64,000 nucleotides of DNA from Tangfeifania diversioriginum (GTDB lineage Bacteria; Bacteroidota; Bacteroidia; Bacteroidales; Prolixibacteraceae). The stretch lies in contig CAMCBW010000015.1 in NCBI GenBank assembly GCA_945873105.1, positions 1-64,000 on the forward strand, in the 5' to 3' direction. The notes under the pieces are model-generated. The model did no database searches. It was not told the DNA's origin and saw nothing but the letters and a program-made list of their open reading frames with translations. Within the stretch, counting starts at the first letter, position 1, and each line of letters starts with the position of its first letter. Shown here piece by piece: positions 1 through 10,204 of this stretch. Position numbers and translations under genes: made by a program.

Positions 1-1156
1 GGAAACCATTTCGTTCGCTCCGGCCAACCACGACCATTCCATTTTTTTTGATGATGACGGCAAGACCTACATCATCTGGAGTGTTCGGAAATTAAGGATC
101 GCTGAATTAAAGGACGACCTGACAGGTGTAAAGGAAGGCACGGAAAGAGTTCTCATTGAAGATGCCAATGCACCGGTCGGAAAAAATGTTGGACTCGGTG
201 AAGGATCTCAACTCTTCAAGGTGAACGGCAAATACTACCTGTTCAACATTGCCTGGCCTCGTGGAGGAATGCGCACGGTGGTAATTCATCGAGCCGATAA
301 AATTACGGGTCCCTGGGAAGGCAGAATGGCTTTTCAAGATCTTGGCGTTGCCCAGGGTGGGTTGATTGATACACCAGATGGTCGTTGGTTTGCCTACCTA
401 TTCCGTGATTATGGTTCGGTAGGCAGGATTCCTTACCTTGTTCCCGTTAAATGGGAAGATGGTTGGCCAGTCTTAGGTGTGGATGGAAAGGTCCCCGAAA
501 CGCTTGATCTGCCTGTCAGCAAAGGTTTGATTCCGGGAATCGTCCATTCGGATGAGTTCAGTCGCAAAAAAGGCGAACCGGCACTGCCACTGGTTTGGCA
601 GTGGAACCACAATCCGGATAACAGTTTGTGGTCGGTAAAAGACAGAAAGGGGTATTTGCGTCTCAAAACCGGAAGAATAGATACATTGTTCTTAAAATCA
701 AGGAATACACTGACACAGCGTACGTTTGGTCCGGTTTGTTCAGGTTCGGCCAGGATGGAAGTATCAGGTATGAAAGAGGGGGATTTTGCCGGTCTGTGCG
801 CCTTGCAGCGCAAATTTGGACAGGTTGGTGTCAAAGTCGTGAATGGGGAGAAATTTATTTTTATGGTAAGTGCTGAAACCAATAAGCCGGTGGAGATGCA
901 GAGTCTGCCGCTTTCGCAAAACAGTATCGACTTAAAAATTGAATGTGATTTTCGCGATAAGGTGGATATAGCCTACTTCTTCTACAGTTTGGACGGTAAA
1001 ACATGGAATCCCATTGGCGAACAACTGAAAATGGAATACACCCTAATGGAGCACTTTATGGGTTACCGTTTTGGCCTGTTCAACTATTCAACCACGAATC
1101 CCGGTGGATATGCAGATTTTGACTTCTTTCATCTCAGTGATCGGATATCCCAATAG
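1..1156 (+). CDS. Glycoside hydrolase family 43-like protein with C-terminal beta-sandwich domain (5' end outside window)
   Basis: Frame 2 is open from base 2 (ETISFAPANHDHSIFFDDDGKTYIIW...) into ORF 221-1156. GH43-like blades: EGSQLFKVNGKYYLF, GGLIDTPDGRWFAYLF. Confidence 0.85.
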   Translation, partial: ETISFAPANHDHSIFFDDDGKTYIIWSVRKLRIAELKDDLTGVKEGTERVLIEDANAPVGKNVGLGEGSQLFKVNGKYYLFNIAWPRGGMRTVVIHRADKITGPWEGRMAFQDLGVAQGGLIDTPDGRWFAYLFRDYGSVGRIPYLVPVKWEDGWPVLGVDGKVPETLDLPVSKGLIPGIVHSDEFSRKKGEPALPLVWQWNHNPDNSLWSVKDRKGYLRLKTGRIDTLFLKSRNTLTQRTFGPVCSGSARMEVSGMKEGDFAGLCALQRKFGQVGVKVVNGEKFIFMVSAETNKPVEMQSLPLSQNSIDLKIECDFRDKVDIAYFFYSLDGKTWNPIGEQLKMEYTLMEHFMGYRFGLFNYSTTNPGGYADFDFFHLSDRISQ

Positions 1157-1283
1157 AATTGAATGTATAGACTTGAATAAACCTCGGCCAATTGTTATTC
1201 ACCATAAATTTTGAATCAGTTGAAGGCGCTTCAAATTAAAAAATGACAACCTAATATTTACCAGTCAAGAACAAGCTAAAATT

Positions 1284-2750
1284 ATGAGCAATGCCTCCTT
1301 AAGGATTTCGACCTTCGAAAAAATCGGCTACAGCCTGGGTGATCTGGCTGCCAACCTGGTTTTCCAGACACTGATTACCTACCTGGCCTATTTCTACACC
1401 GATATTTATGGGCTCAAGAGTACCGATGCCTCCATCATCATGTTGGCGGTTGGTCTGACTGCAGCATTTGTCTTCAACCCATTGGTGGGAGTATTGGCCG
1501 ACAGGACCATCTCCAAATGGGGAAAATTCAGACCCTGGATCCTCTATTCTGCTGTGCCGCTAGGTGTGGTTGCGCTTCTGGCCTTTTCAACCCCCAATTT
1601 TTCCTACCAGGGGAAATTGATTTATGCGGCAGTGACCTATTCACTCCTGCTGCTGTTGTATGCTTCCAGCAACCTGCCCTATTCGGCTTTGAGTGGGGTG
1701 ATCACCGGCGATATGGGCGAAAGGAACAGCATCTCCTCCTACCGCTTCGTGGCGGTCATGTTTGCCCAATTTTTTGTGCAGGTCTTCATGTTGCCGATCA
1801 TCATTTCTGCGGGTCATGGAGACAAAGCTGCAGGAATTGAGACCGTCATGACCTGGATGGCCATTGTGGGTACCATCATGTTGCTGGTCACCTTTTTTAC
1901 CACGAAGGAGCGCATCGTTCCAACGTTGGAACAGAAATCATCCATCAAGGATGACCTTTCCGACCTGGTGAAAAACAGGCCCTGGATCATCATGCTCACA
2001 CTTACCATTTTGTTGTTCATTACCCTGGCCATGAAAGGGGGCTCCTATGTCTTTTATTTTAACAACTATGTGGACAAGGCTGCACTGGCAGATTTTATCA
2101 ATCCCGTTATTTCGGCCCTTGCAGGTATAGGAATCAACTTTTTTGGATCGGATCCTGTAGCCGCAGGTTTTGGCCTGTTTAACGCAGGAGGGATCATTTT
2201 TATGATAGTCGGAATCTCATTTTCGAAGAAATTGGCAGATAAATATGGGAAGCGGGATGTTTTCAAGTATGGTATTCTGGCGGCGACCATATTTATCCTG
2301 GTCTTCATCTTTTTCAAACCGGAAAATGTGTCGCTGATGTTCGCTTCGCAGATCCTGCACGGCCTGACGTATGGAATCACCATTCCCATTCTGTGGGCCA
2401 TGATCGCCGATGTGGCGGATTACTCAGAAATGAAAACCAACCGCAGGGCTACCGCGATCATTTTTTCCGCCATGATGGTGGGACTTAAGGCGGGACTCTC
2501 CATTGGTGGTGCTTTGGTGTCCTGGATATTAAGCATGTACGGATACATTGCGAAAGAGAGTGCTGTGGCAGGACAGGAGATCATTCAACCTCCTTCTGTC
2601 GCCGAAGGTTCCAGAATGCTGGTGAGCCTCTATCCATCCATTCCTTTCCTGATAGGGGTGGGATTGCTTTTCTTCTATGTCATTGACAAAAAGATGGAGG
2701 TAAGAATAGAAGCAGAATTGAGAACAAGAAGGGAAGGGAACAAACAATAA
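1284..2750 (+). CDS. GPH-family (glycoside-pentoside-hexuronide) MFS sugar transporter
   Basis: 488 aa, EKIGYSLGDLAANLVFQ...YFYTDIYG N-terminus typical of GPH symporters, about 12 TM segments. Confidence 0.9.
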   Translation: MSNASLRISTFEKIGYSLGDLAANLVFQTLITYLAYFYTDIYGLKSTDASIIMLAVGLTAAFVFNPLVGVLADRTISKWGKFRPWILYSAVPLGVVALLAFSTPNFSYQGKLIYAAVTYSLLLLLYASSNLPYSALSGVITGDMGERNSISSYRFVAVMFAQFFVQVFMLPIIISAGHGDKAAGIETVMTWMAIVGTIMLLVTFFTTKERIVPTLEQKSSIKDDLSDLVKNRPWIIMLTLTILLFITLAMKGGSYVFYFNNYVDKAALADFINPVISALAGIGINFFGSDPVAAGFGLFNAGGIIFMIVGISFSKKLADKYGKRDVFKYGILAATIFILVFIFFKPENVSLMFASQILHGLTYGITIPILWAMIADVADYSEMKTNRRATAIIFSAMMVGLKAGLSIGGALVSWILSMYGYIAKESAVAGQEIIQPPSVAEGSRMLVSLYPSIPFLIGVGLLFFYVIDKKMEVRIEAELRTRREGNKQ

Positions 2751-2757
2751 TCTAACA

Positions 2758-3888
2758 ATGAAGTATATGAGCATTAAATCTATTTCCGCAATTACCATGC
2801 TGGTTTGTCTGGCAACTCTGCAAACCACGGCCCAAAAGACATTGGGTGAAGCCACCAAAGATAAGTTTCTGTTTGGAGTAGCCGTCAACAGCCGTCAAAT
2901 TAAGGGCGCTGTTCCTGCCGAAAGTGAACTGATAGCCAAAGAATTCAGTGCCATTGTGGGTGAAAACTGCATGAAACCAGAGCCCATCCACCCTGAAGAG
3001 AACCGCTTCGACTGGGAGGATGCGGACCAGCTGGTTGCTTTCGGAGAAAAGAACAACCAGGTGGTAACCGGCCATTGTCTGATCTGGCATTCTCAAATCG
3101 GTAAATGGTTTTTTACCGATGAAAGCGGAAAAGAGGTGGCACCCGAAGTGCTGAAGGAGCGCATGCGTCAGCACATTTCAACTGTCGTTGGCCGTTACAA
3201 AGGCCGGATAAAAGGATGGGATGTGGTCAACGAAGCCTTCGAAGACAATGGCAGCTACCGGAAAAGTAAATTCTTCCAGATCCTGGGCAAGGATTTCATC
3301 AAATATGCCTTCCAGTTTGCCCACGAAGCGGATCCCGGTGCAGAGCTCTATTACAACGATTACAACGTGGAAAGACCAGCCAAATGCGATGCAATTGTTG
3401 CATTGGTCAAGGAACTCAGGGCAGAAGGTTGCAGGATCGATGCGATCGGATCACAGGCACACATGCACATGAAATCTCCTTCGCTGGAGGCAACGGAGAC
3501 CAGCCTGAAGAAACTCAAGGCTGCCGGCGTTAAAATTTTGATCACAGAATGGGACATGTCTATTCTCCCAAGTCCATTTGAGGGGGCCGAAATCTCCAGG
3601 AATTTCAGCTATACCAAAGAGATGGATCCCTACCGGGAAGCAGTGCCGGAGGATGTCCAGCAAAAATGGAATCAACGCATGCTGGACATGTTCGGACTCT
3701 TCCTAAAATACAGTGAGGTGATCGACCGCGTTACCGTCTGGGGACTGACCGACAATACTACCTGGCTGAACAACTTCCCGATCAGGGGCAGGAAGGATTA
3801 TCCCGTACTCTACGACCGCATCAACCAACGCAAACCTGTCTTGGAGGAGATGATCAGGATGGCTGAAACCTACAAACCAGCGAAATGA
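2758..3888 (+). CDS. GH10 endo-1,4-beta-xylanase (secreted)
   Basis: Signal peptide; GH10 motifs DVVNEAF (acid/base Glu) and ILITEWDMS (nucleophile Glu). Confidence 0.93.
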   Translation: MKYMSIKSISAITMLVCLATLQTTAQKTLGEATKDKFLFGVAVNSRQIKGAVPAESELIAKEFSAIVGENCMKPEPIHPEENRFDWEDADQLVAFGEKNNQVVTGHCLIWHSQIGKWFFTDESGKEVAPEVLKERMRQHISTVVGRYKGRIKGWDVVNEAFEDNGSYRKSKFFQILGKDFIKYAFQFAHEADPGAELYYNDYNVERPAKCDAIVALVKELRAEGCRIDAIGSQAHMHMKSPSLEATETSLKKLKAAGVKILITEWDMSILPSPFEGAEISRNFSYTKEMDPYREAVPEDVQQKWNQRMLDMFGLFLKYSEVIDRVTVWGLTDNTTWLNNFPIRGRKDYPVLYDRINQRKPVLEEMIRMAETYKPAK

Positions 3889-4868
3889 AAGAGCCCAAAT
3901 ACCTGGTAGATCACCTTTTTATGGCCGATCCTTCTGTCCACATTTTCGAAGGAAAGCTATACATCTACCCTTCCCACGATCGCGAATCCGGGATCCCTGA
4001 GAATGACAACGGCGATCATTTCGACATGAACGACTACCATGTTTTCTCCACTTCAGACATTGAAAACGAACCGCTGACGGATCACGGGGTGGTACTAAAA
4101 GTCAGCGACATTCCATGGGCCGGTCGCCAGTTGTGGGATTGCGATGTAGCCTGCAAAAAAGGAACATACTACATGTACTACCCGTTGAAGGACAAGACCG
4201 ATATTTTCCGACTGGGCGTAGCAATTGCCGATAATCCTGCCGGACCATTCATTCCCCAACCAGATCCGATCAGGGGAAGTTACAGCATAGATCCTGCTGT
4301 TTTCGAGGATACCGATGGCACCCACTATCTGTACTTCGGTGGTTTGTGGGGCGGACAGCTGCAACGCTACAGGGAGAACAAGGCGATGGAGTGTGCCTGT
4401 TTGCCTTCAGGCGATGAACCGGCACTGCCTTCCCGGGTGGTCCGCCTGTCGGAGGATATGCTGGGGTTTGCCGAGGAACCAAGGCCCGTCACCATCCTGG
4501 ATCAGGATGGAACGCCAATGAAAGCGGGGCAAACCGACCGCCGTTTCTTCGAAGCCTCCTGGATGCACCGGTACATGGGTCAATACTATTTCTCCTACTC
4601 AACCGGAGACACCCATCTTTTGTGCTACGCTACAGGGGATAACCCCTATGGCCCTTTCACCTACCAGGGAGTCATCCTGACCCCTGTAATTGGCTGGACC
4701 ACGCACCATTCCATCGTCGAGTTTCAAGGAAAGTGGTACCTGTTTTTCCATGACAGCGTACCCTCTGGCGGCAAAACCTGGCTGCGCAGCCTGAAGGTGG
4801 TACAGCTGGAATACGACAAGGTGGGGAAAATTACCACGATCGATGGGGGAGGAGCCTGGCTCTTTTAG
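3885..4868 (+). CDS. GH43 family beta-xylosidase/arabinofuranosidase-like
   Basis: MADPSVHIFEGKLYIYPSHD and SIDPAVFEDTDGTHYLYFGG motifs. ATGA overlap with the upstream GH10. Confidence 0.9.
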   Translation: MKEPKYLVDHLFMADPSVHIFEGKLYIYPSHDRESGIPENDNGDHFDMNDYHVFSTSDIENEPLTDHGVVLKVSDIPWAGRQLWDCDVACKKGTYYMYYPLKDKTDIFRLGVAIADNPAGPFIPQPDPIRGSYSIDPAVFEDTDGTHYLYFGGLWGGQLQRYRENKAMECACLPSGDEPALPSRVVRLSEDMLGFAEEPRPVTILDQDGTPMKAGQTDRRFFEASWMHRYMGQYYFSYSTGDTHLLCYATGDNPYGPFTYQGVILTPVIGWTTHHSIVEFQGKWYLFFHDSVPSGGKTWLRSLKVVQLEYDKVGKITTIDGGGAWLF

Positions 4869-4999
4869 CGAAGCTAATTCGAATCACACATACATGAACC
4901 AGGAGTGCAATATTATGTGCTCCTGATTCGTTTATTTGGCTGGAATGTTGTAACTTACAATAGAGAAATCATATTGTTATTACCCATAATCAGTTTGCG

Positions 5000-5308
5000 A
5001 TGTCAGTTGAAAATTGCAATGTTTTGGTGCCTGATGAGCGAGTCATGAGCAAAATTTACCTGACAAGAGATCAAAAAGTAATGATTGATAGTGACTTGGC
5101 AGAACTTAATGGAGTTGAAACCAAAGTATTGAAACAACAAGTCCGTAGAAATTCAGATCGATTCCCCGTTGATTTTATGTTTGAATTGACGGACAATGAA
5201 TTCTCTATCTTGAGGTCACAATTTGTGACCTCAAGTTGGGGAGGAGTCCGTTATTTGCCAATGGTCTTTACGGAACAGTGGGTAGCAATGCTCCCCGCAA
5301 ACGAATAG
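5000..5308 (+). pseudogene. ORF6N-domain protein, copy 1, internally deleted and frameshifted
   Basis: N-terminal half matches copies 2 and 3. The ORF ends at VAMLPANE*. Out-of-frame tail CCCCGCAAACGAATAGGATACAAATGA (5293-5319) encodes PRKRIGYK*, the C-terminus of copy 2. Confidence 0.75.
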
Positions 5309-5347
5309 GATACAAATGATCTCCAAGCTATATAAATTAATTGCCCT

Positions 5348-5875
5348 ATGTCAGAAGAAATCGCGGCAGTGCTAATTCCCGATGACATCATCAATAGCAA
5401 GATATACTTCATCAGGGAAACAAAGGTCATGCTAGACAAAGATCTTGCAGAATTGTATCAGGTTACAACCGGGAATCTAAACAAGGCAGTGGAGAGAAAT
5501 TTGAAAAGGTTCCCCAAAGATTTTATGTTTCAACTCTCTGAAAAAGAGTTTGAGATCTTGATATTCCAATTTGGAAGATCAAGTTGGGGTGGCAACAGGT
5601 TTTTGCCATATGCTTTTACTGAACAGGGTGTTGCGATGTTGTCAGGAATATTGAAGAGTGATAGGGCAATAAGTGTCAACATTCAGATCATGCGGATTTT
5701 CTCCAAATTAAGAGCAGTGTTTACAGACACTTTATGCTTGAAACTTGAAATCGAAGAGATTCGGAAAAAGCTTCAAAACCAGGACAAAAATATCGAACTG
5801 GTTTTCAGTTACCTGGATGAACTGATCACCAAGCAAGAGAACAATCCACCCCGCAAACGAATTGGATATAAGTAA
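5348..5875 (+). CDS. ORF6N-domain protein, copy 2
   Basis: IYFIRETKVMLDKDLAELYQV...RFPKDFMFQL...LPYAFTEQGVAML. Confidence 0.85.
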   Translation: MSEEIAAVLIPDDIINSKIYFIRETKVMLDKDLAELYQVTTGNLNKAVERNLKRFPKDFMFQLSEKEFEILIFQFGRSSWGGNRFLPYAFTEQGVAMLSGILKSDRAISVNIQIMRIFSKLRAVFTDTLCLKLEIEEIRKKLQNQDKNIELVFSYLDELITKQENNPPRKRIGYK

Positions 5876-6457
5876 ATGGTATTATCAAAAAATCTGTTTA
5901 AGATGTCAGTTGAGAATTGCAGTGTTTTAGTGCCGGATGAACGCATCATGGACAAGATTTATCTGATCCGTGATCAGAAAGTAATGTTGGACAGGGATTT
6001 GGCTTTATTGTTTTCGGTCAAAGCGAGACGGTTAAGGGAACAGGTTAGAAGAAATCCGGATAAGTTTCCACCGCATTTCATGTTTCAGCTAAACGAATCT
6101 GAAGTTGGAATCATGGTGTCGCAAAATGCGACACCATCGAAGCAATCTTTAGGAGGATCTTTACCGTATGTTTTTACTGAATATGGAGTATTACAATTGG
6201 CAAATGTTTTGAATAGCAAAATGGCTGTACAAATAAGCATAAAAATTATAGAAATATTCGTTCGGCTCAAACAAGCCTTGACAGATACCTTGAGCCTCAA
6301 ATTGGAAATTGAAACCATTAAGAAAAAGCTTCAAAATCAGGACAAAAACATAGAACTTGTATTCAGCTACCTGGAAGAACTAATCACCAAACAAGAGAAC
6401 AATCCACCTCGCAAACCCATCGGTTACAAGATTATTGGTAAACAGACGCTTTCCTGA
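5876..6457 (+). CDS. ORF6N-domain protein, copy 3 (translation start probably at 5903, MSVENCSV)
   Basis: Paralogue of copy 2; shared tail IKKKLQNQDKNIELVFSYLEELITKQENNPPRKPIGYK. Confidence 0.85.
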   Translation: MVLSKNLFKMSVENCSVLVPDERIMDKIYLIRDQKVMLDRDLALLFSVKARRLREQVRRNPDKFPPHFMFQLNESEVGIMVSQNATPSKQSLGGSLPYVFTEYGVLQLANVLNSKMAVQISIKIIEIFVRLKQALTDTLSLKLEIETIKKKLQNQDKNIELVFSYLEELITKQENNPPRKPIGYKIIGKQTLS

Positions 6458-6498
6458 ACCTAAATGCTTATTTTAGCCTCTATCTAATATCTATACTC

Positions 6499-6792
6499 AT
6501 GGCACTAACAACCTGTGTTCATGTTTGGGTAAAGCCTGACAATGTAAGGGAATTCATAGCGGCATGCATGGAAAATCAGCTGCATTCCAGCAAGGAAAAG
6601 GGCAATATTCGTTTCGATGTTTGTCAGGACCCAACAAATCCATGCAAATTTTTGCTCTATGAGGCTTATGTGGATGAATTATCAGCCTCCGCCCACAAAG
6701 AAACGGCTCATTATTTGAAGTGGCGCGATACGGTAGCATCCTTTATGGAGCAACCTCGAAAAGCAGACAAATACAATATTTTGGCATATTGA
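6499..6792 (+). CDS. Antibiotic biosynthesis monooxygenase (ABM)-domain protein
   Basis: 97 aa with CVHVWVKPDNVREFIAA...GNIRFDV...FLLYEAYVD...H..T.HY..W. Confidence 0.85.
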   Translation: MALTTCVHVWVKPDNVREFIAACMENQLHSSKEKGNIRFDVCQDPTNPCKFLLYEAYVDELSASAHKETAHYLKWRDTVASFMEQPRKADKYNILAY

Positions 6793-6805
6793 GAATATCT
6801 ATTAA

Positions 6806-7978
6806 ATGAAAAGCTTCTCGTTGGCACGTATTCCTGAATTGGTTTTTGGACCGGGAAAATTGTCGGAACTTCCGGGTTTCGTTCATCGGTATGGGAAAAA
6901 TTTGCTCATCATAACCGGGCAGCATTCATTTCTGGAATCTTCCCGGGCGGATTTTTTATTAGGAAATCTCCAGCAAAAAGGTTTTCAATGGGAAGTATAT
7001 CAAATCCATCACGAACCTTCTCCTGCCGATATAGATTTTGCCGTACAGCAGTTCAAAAAATCATTGCCCGATGTGGTGGTAGCCATCGGTGGCGGTAGTG
7101 TGATGGATGCAGGTAAGGCCATCTCTGCCATGTTGGTCAGTCCTGAAAAAATTGTAGCCTATCTGGAGGGAGTAGGGACACAACCACCACCGGGAACAAA
7201 GATCCCCTTCATTGCCATTCCAACAACTTCCGGAACAGGCAGCGAGGCTACCAAAAATGCAGTGATTACCGAAATTGGTGCAAATGGTTTTAAAAGCTCG
7301 CTGCGACATTCCAATTACATCCCGGATCTGGCACTGATCGACCCGGAACTGCAACTCAACTGTCCGGTTGGGCAAACAGCCTATAGTGGCATGGATGCCT
7401 TTACCCAGCTGCTTGAATCCTATCTGTCGACCGAAGCAAATCCGATGACTGATTCCATGGCTTTGGATGGAATAAATTTCATCCATCAATCATTAATTCC
7501 ATTGGTTAAAAATGATCCCGGCAATGTTCAGAACAGGTCAAAAATGGCCTATGCCGCCTGGCTTTCGGGAATCACCCTGGCAAATGCAGGTTTGGGAACA
7601 GTGCATGGATTTGCCTCCTCCATCGGCTCAAAATTTACCATTCCGCATGGAGTGGTTTGTGGTACATTGATGGCTGAAGCAAACCGTATCACCCTTCAAA
7701 AGCTCACCGATTCAGGGAAGGAAAAGTATTTCCTGGCAAAATATGCTACAGTTGGCCGGATACTTTCGACAAAGAAGCGTGGTTCAGATAGCTATTTTGC
7801 CAGTTCATTGATCAATTCCTTGTTTCAAATGACAGAGGAACTCGGCATTCCACGGCTTTCAGAATTTGGGCTAACCAATGCTGATCTGGAGGCGCTGGCT
7901 AAACAAACATCGAACAAAAACAATCCGGTAAAGCTTACCTGGTCAGAGTTGAAGGAGATTTTGACCAACAGGCTTTAA
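6806..7978 (+). CDS. Iron-containing alcohol dehydrogenase
   Basis: VVAIGGGSVMDAGKAISAM, PTTSGTGSEATKNAVI, metal-binding region H...VHGFASSIGSKFTIPHG. Confidence 0.93.
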   Translation: MKSFSLARIPELVFGPGKLSELPGFVHRYGKNLLIITGQHSFLESSRADFLLGNLQQKGFQWEVYQIHHEPSPADIDFAVQQFKKSLPDVVVAIGGGSVMDAGKAISAMLVSPEKIVAYLEGVGTQPPPGTKIPFIAIPTTSGTGSEATKNAVITEIGANGFKSSLRHSNYIPDLALIDPELQLNCPVGQTAYSGMDAFTQLLESYLSTEANPMTDSMALDGINFIHQSLIPLVKNDPGNVQNRSKMAYAAWLSGITLANAGLGTVHGFASSIGSKFTIPHGVVCGTLMAEANRITLQKLTDSGKEKYFLAKYATVGRILSTKKRGSDSYFASSLINSLFQMTEELGIPRLSEFGLTNADLEALAKQTSNKNNPVKLTWSELKEILTNRL

Positions 7979-7988
7979 CTGAAATTTC

Positions 7989-8957
7989 TCAAACAAGGAG
8001 TTCGATCATCAGTAAAACGATGGGCAAAGAAATGAGGCTGACAACAGTTGACACAGCAACATTTGCAGTGGCCAGCTTGTCGTCCGCACCAAATATTTTG
8101 GCCATTATTACCACATTGGCCATCCCGGGCATAGCCACCAGCAATACCAGCACCCCTATTACAATTCTGTCCAAACCTCCAGGGATAAAATCAATTGCCT
8201 TTGACAATACAAATATTAGCATAACCGGCAGGATGAACAGTTTGCTAAGTGTAAAAATATAGACTTCCCGCCTGTTCAGGAAACCCTTCAGGCTTGAATA
8301 GTACATCATGGCACCAATGTATACCATGGAAAGATAAGCCGTAGAATCCCCCAGGCCGCCAAATGATTGCAACAATACATGGGGGAGTTTCACCGAAAAG
8401 AGGAACATGACAAATCCGATGACCACTGCAAAGGAGTTGGGATTTAGGATATGCCTGACATTCTGCAAGATGGACAGATTCTTTCCCTGGTTGAGGATCA
8501 CTACCCCAATCGTCCAGATCATCATATTGGTAACAAGTTGGAACATTCCGGCATAGAGCAGTCCTTCCTCTCCGTACAAGGCCGCAATGAGCGGAAATCC
8601 AAGGTAAACAATGTTGCCAAATACGCAGTGTGTTTTGAATATGGATGCTTCTCCCCTGGGCATCCGGAATGCCTTTGAGATAAACCAGCTAATCAAAAGC
8701 ATGAATGCCAGGGCAAGAAAGGTCAGTAAAAGTATATGCAAGCTGTTGGTGAGTAATCTTGGTGTAATGCTGATTCTGCTAAAATTGGTGAGCAGCATCA
8801 ATGGCAGGGTGATGTTAAAAATCAATTTTGCCAGGCTATCCTTTCCCGCTGCCGAAATTACCTCCAATTTGGCTCCGGCAATGCCAATGAAAATAAGAAT
8901 GGAGAGGATGAGGATCTGTTGAAATATGATGTCAATGTGCATTTTAGTAATGTTCAA
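7989..8957 (-). CDS. AEC-family transporter (auxin efflux carrier-like permease)
   Basis: Hydrophobic 322 aa protein, KLIFNITLPLMLLTNFSR and GMANVVIMAKIFGAD signatures. Confidence 0.85.
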   Translation of the reverse strand: MNITKMHIDIIFQQILILSILIFIGIAGAKLEVISAAGKDSLAKLIFNITLPLMLLTNFSRISITPRLLTNSLHILLLTFLALAFMLLISWFISKAFRMPRGEASIFKTHCVFGNIVYLGFPLIAALYGEEGLLYAGMFQLVTNMMIWTIGVVILNQGKNLSILQNVRHILNPNSFAVVIGFVMFLFSVKLPHVLLQSFGGLGDSTAYLSMVYIGAMMYYSSLKGFLNRREVYIFTLSKLFILPVMLIFVLSKAIDFIPGGLDRIVIGVLVLLVAMPGMANVVIMAKIFGADDKLATANVAVSTVVSLISLPIVLLMIELLV

Positions 8958-9173
8958 ATAGTAGTGTCGATCTTTTTTCTTTGCGAACTTGGCGTGCTTT
9001 GCGCGAAAACAAACTGGTAAGGCTCAAGAGAACGACTGAAAACCTATAACTTTATATTGTTCTCCTTACTTAATTTGCGAAAGGAGTTTTTACATTTTAA
9101 TATTCGCCTTCAAAAATAGACATTCATGGGTAATAAGCTATATTTGTCTTGAACTAACAACAACAAACACTCT

Positions 9174-9758
9174 TTGAGAATATTTCCGGAGGATATTGAA
9201 TTGGTGCCAAAGCTCCAGAAAGGGGAGGTAGAGGCTTTCGACCTGGTATATGCCAAATATGCCGGGAAGCTCTATGGGTTTGCGTTCAAATACCTCAAAT
9301 CAAAAGCTGAAACGGAAGAGCTGGTTCAGTCGGTCTTTCTCAAGGTATGGGAAAACCACAAAACCCTCCGCAAAGAATCTTCCTTCAAATCCTACCTTTT
9401 CACCATCGCCTACAACGAAATCTGCAACAGTTTCAGGCGAAGAGTCCACCTGCAAAAGTTTATAGGGGTGCAACAGCTCGAGAATTCCAATGCCTCCAGC
9501 GATACCGAAGAACTGATCAATTACCATTCCACTTTGGAGCAACTCCAAGAGATTATTGCCAAACTCCCGGAACGGCAACGCACCATTTTCCTGAAAAGCA
9601 GGCAGGAGGGAAAAACGAACAAGGAAATTGCCACTGAACTTGGTATCTCCTCCGGAACAGTTGACAATTACATCTCGGAATCCCTGAAATTTATCCGGAC
9701 CCATTTGCAGGACAAAAATTTTTCATTGTTGCTGCTGTTCTCGCTCTTTTTGTCGTAA
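9174..9758 (+). CDS. RNA polymerase ECF-type sigma-70 factor
   Basis: Region 2 (FDLVYAKYAGKLYGFAFKYLKSKAETEELVQSVFLKVWEN) and region 4 (LPERQRTIFLKSRQEGKTNKEIATELGIS). TTG start. Confidence 0.93.
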   Translation: MRIFPEDIELVPKLQKGEVEAFDLVYAKYAGKLYGFAFKYLKSKAETEELVQSVFLKVWENHKTLRKESSFKSYLFTIAYNEICNSFRRRVHLQKFIGVQQLENSNASSDTEELINYHSTLEQLQEIIAKLPERQRTIFLKSRQEGKTNKEIATELGISSGTVDNYISESLKFIRTHLQDKNFSLLLLFSLFLS

Positions 9759-9871
9759 AATATTTCACACCCTTATTTGCCTATATTACAATTTTATACC
9801 AAATTGGAGAAGGTTAAAATGTAGATTTTATTTTCATTCACTCAAATTGTAGCCCACAAAACATCGAATAG

Positions 9872-10067
9872 AAAAACCTTATTTTCTGATTTAACCTTAG
9901 TAGAAATTGATTGATAATTTTGAAATAACCTTATTACCTTATTCTAAAACTTTCATTTATTGGTATCTACATCTATTTATAACATCTTTTTAAAAATAAG
10001 GTAATAAGGTTGTGATTCTTAAGGGGCTTCCTTTCTACTAAGGTTAAATTAGAAAATTAAGGTTTTG
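9872..10067. repeat. Long interrupted palindrome (nested inverted repeats) between sigma factor and fecR genes
   Basis: Outer arms AAAACCTTATTTTCTGATTTAACCTTAGTAGAAA / TTTCTACTAAGGTTAAATTAGAAAATTAAGGTTTT. Inner arms ATAACCTTATTACCTTATT / AATAAGGTAATAAGGTTGT. Confidence 0.88.
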
Positions 10068-10204
10068 AATTTGATAACTTTTAACAGGAAGAATCATGTT
10101 CAAAAAAATGACAGATTTGAGTATGAGATTGTATCCCACTGATTGTATAATATGACAGAAGGAGGAATAGGATCAAATTCCACTTCCGTCACAAAAAACA
10201 AAAC

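Noticed and set aside
5000-6457. Prophage or diversity-generating retroelement suggested by ORF6N genes
   Set aside because: No capsid, terminase, integrase, portal or reverse transcriptase genes nearby, and no adenine-biased template repeat seen.
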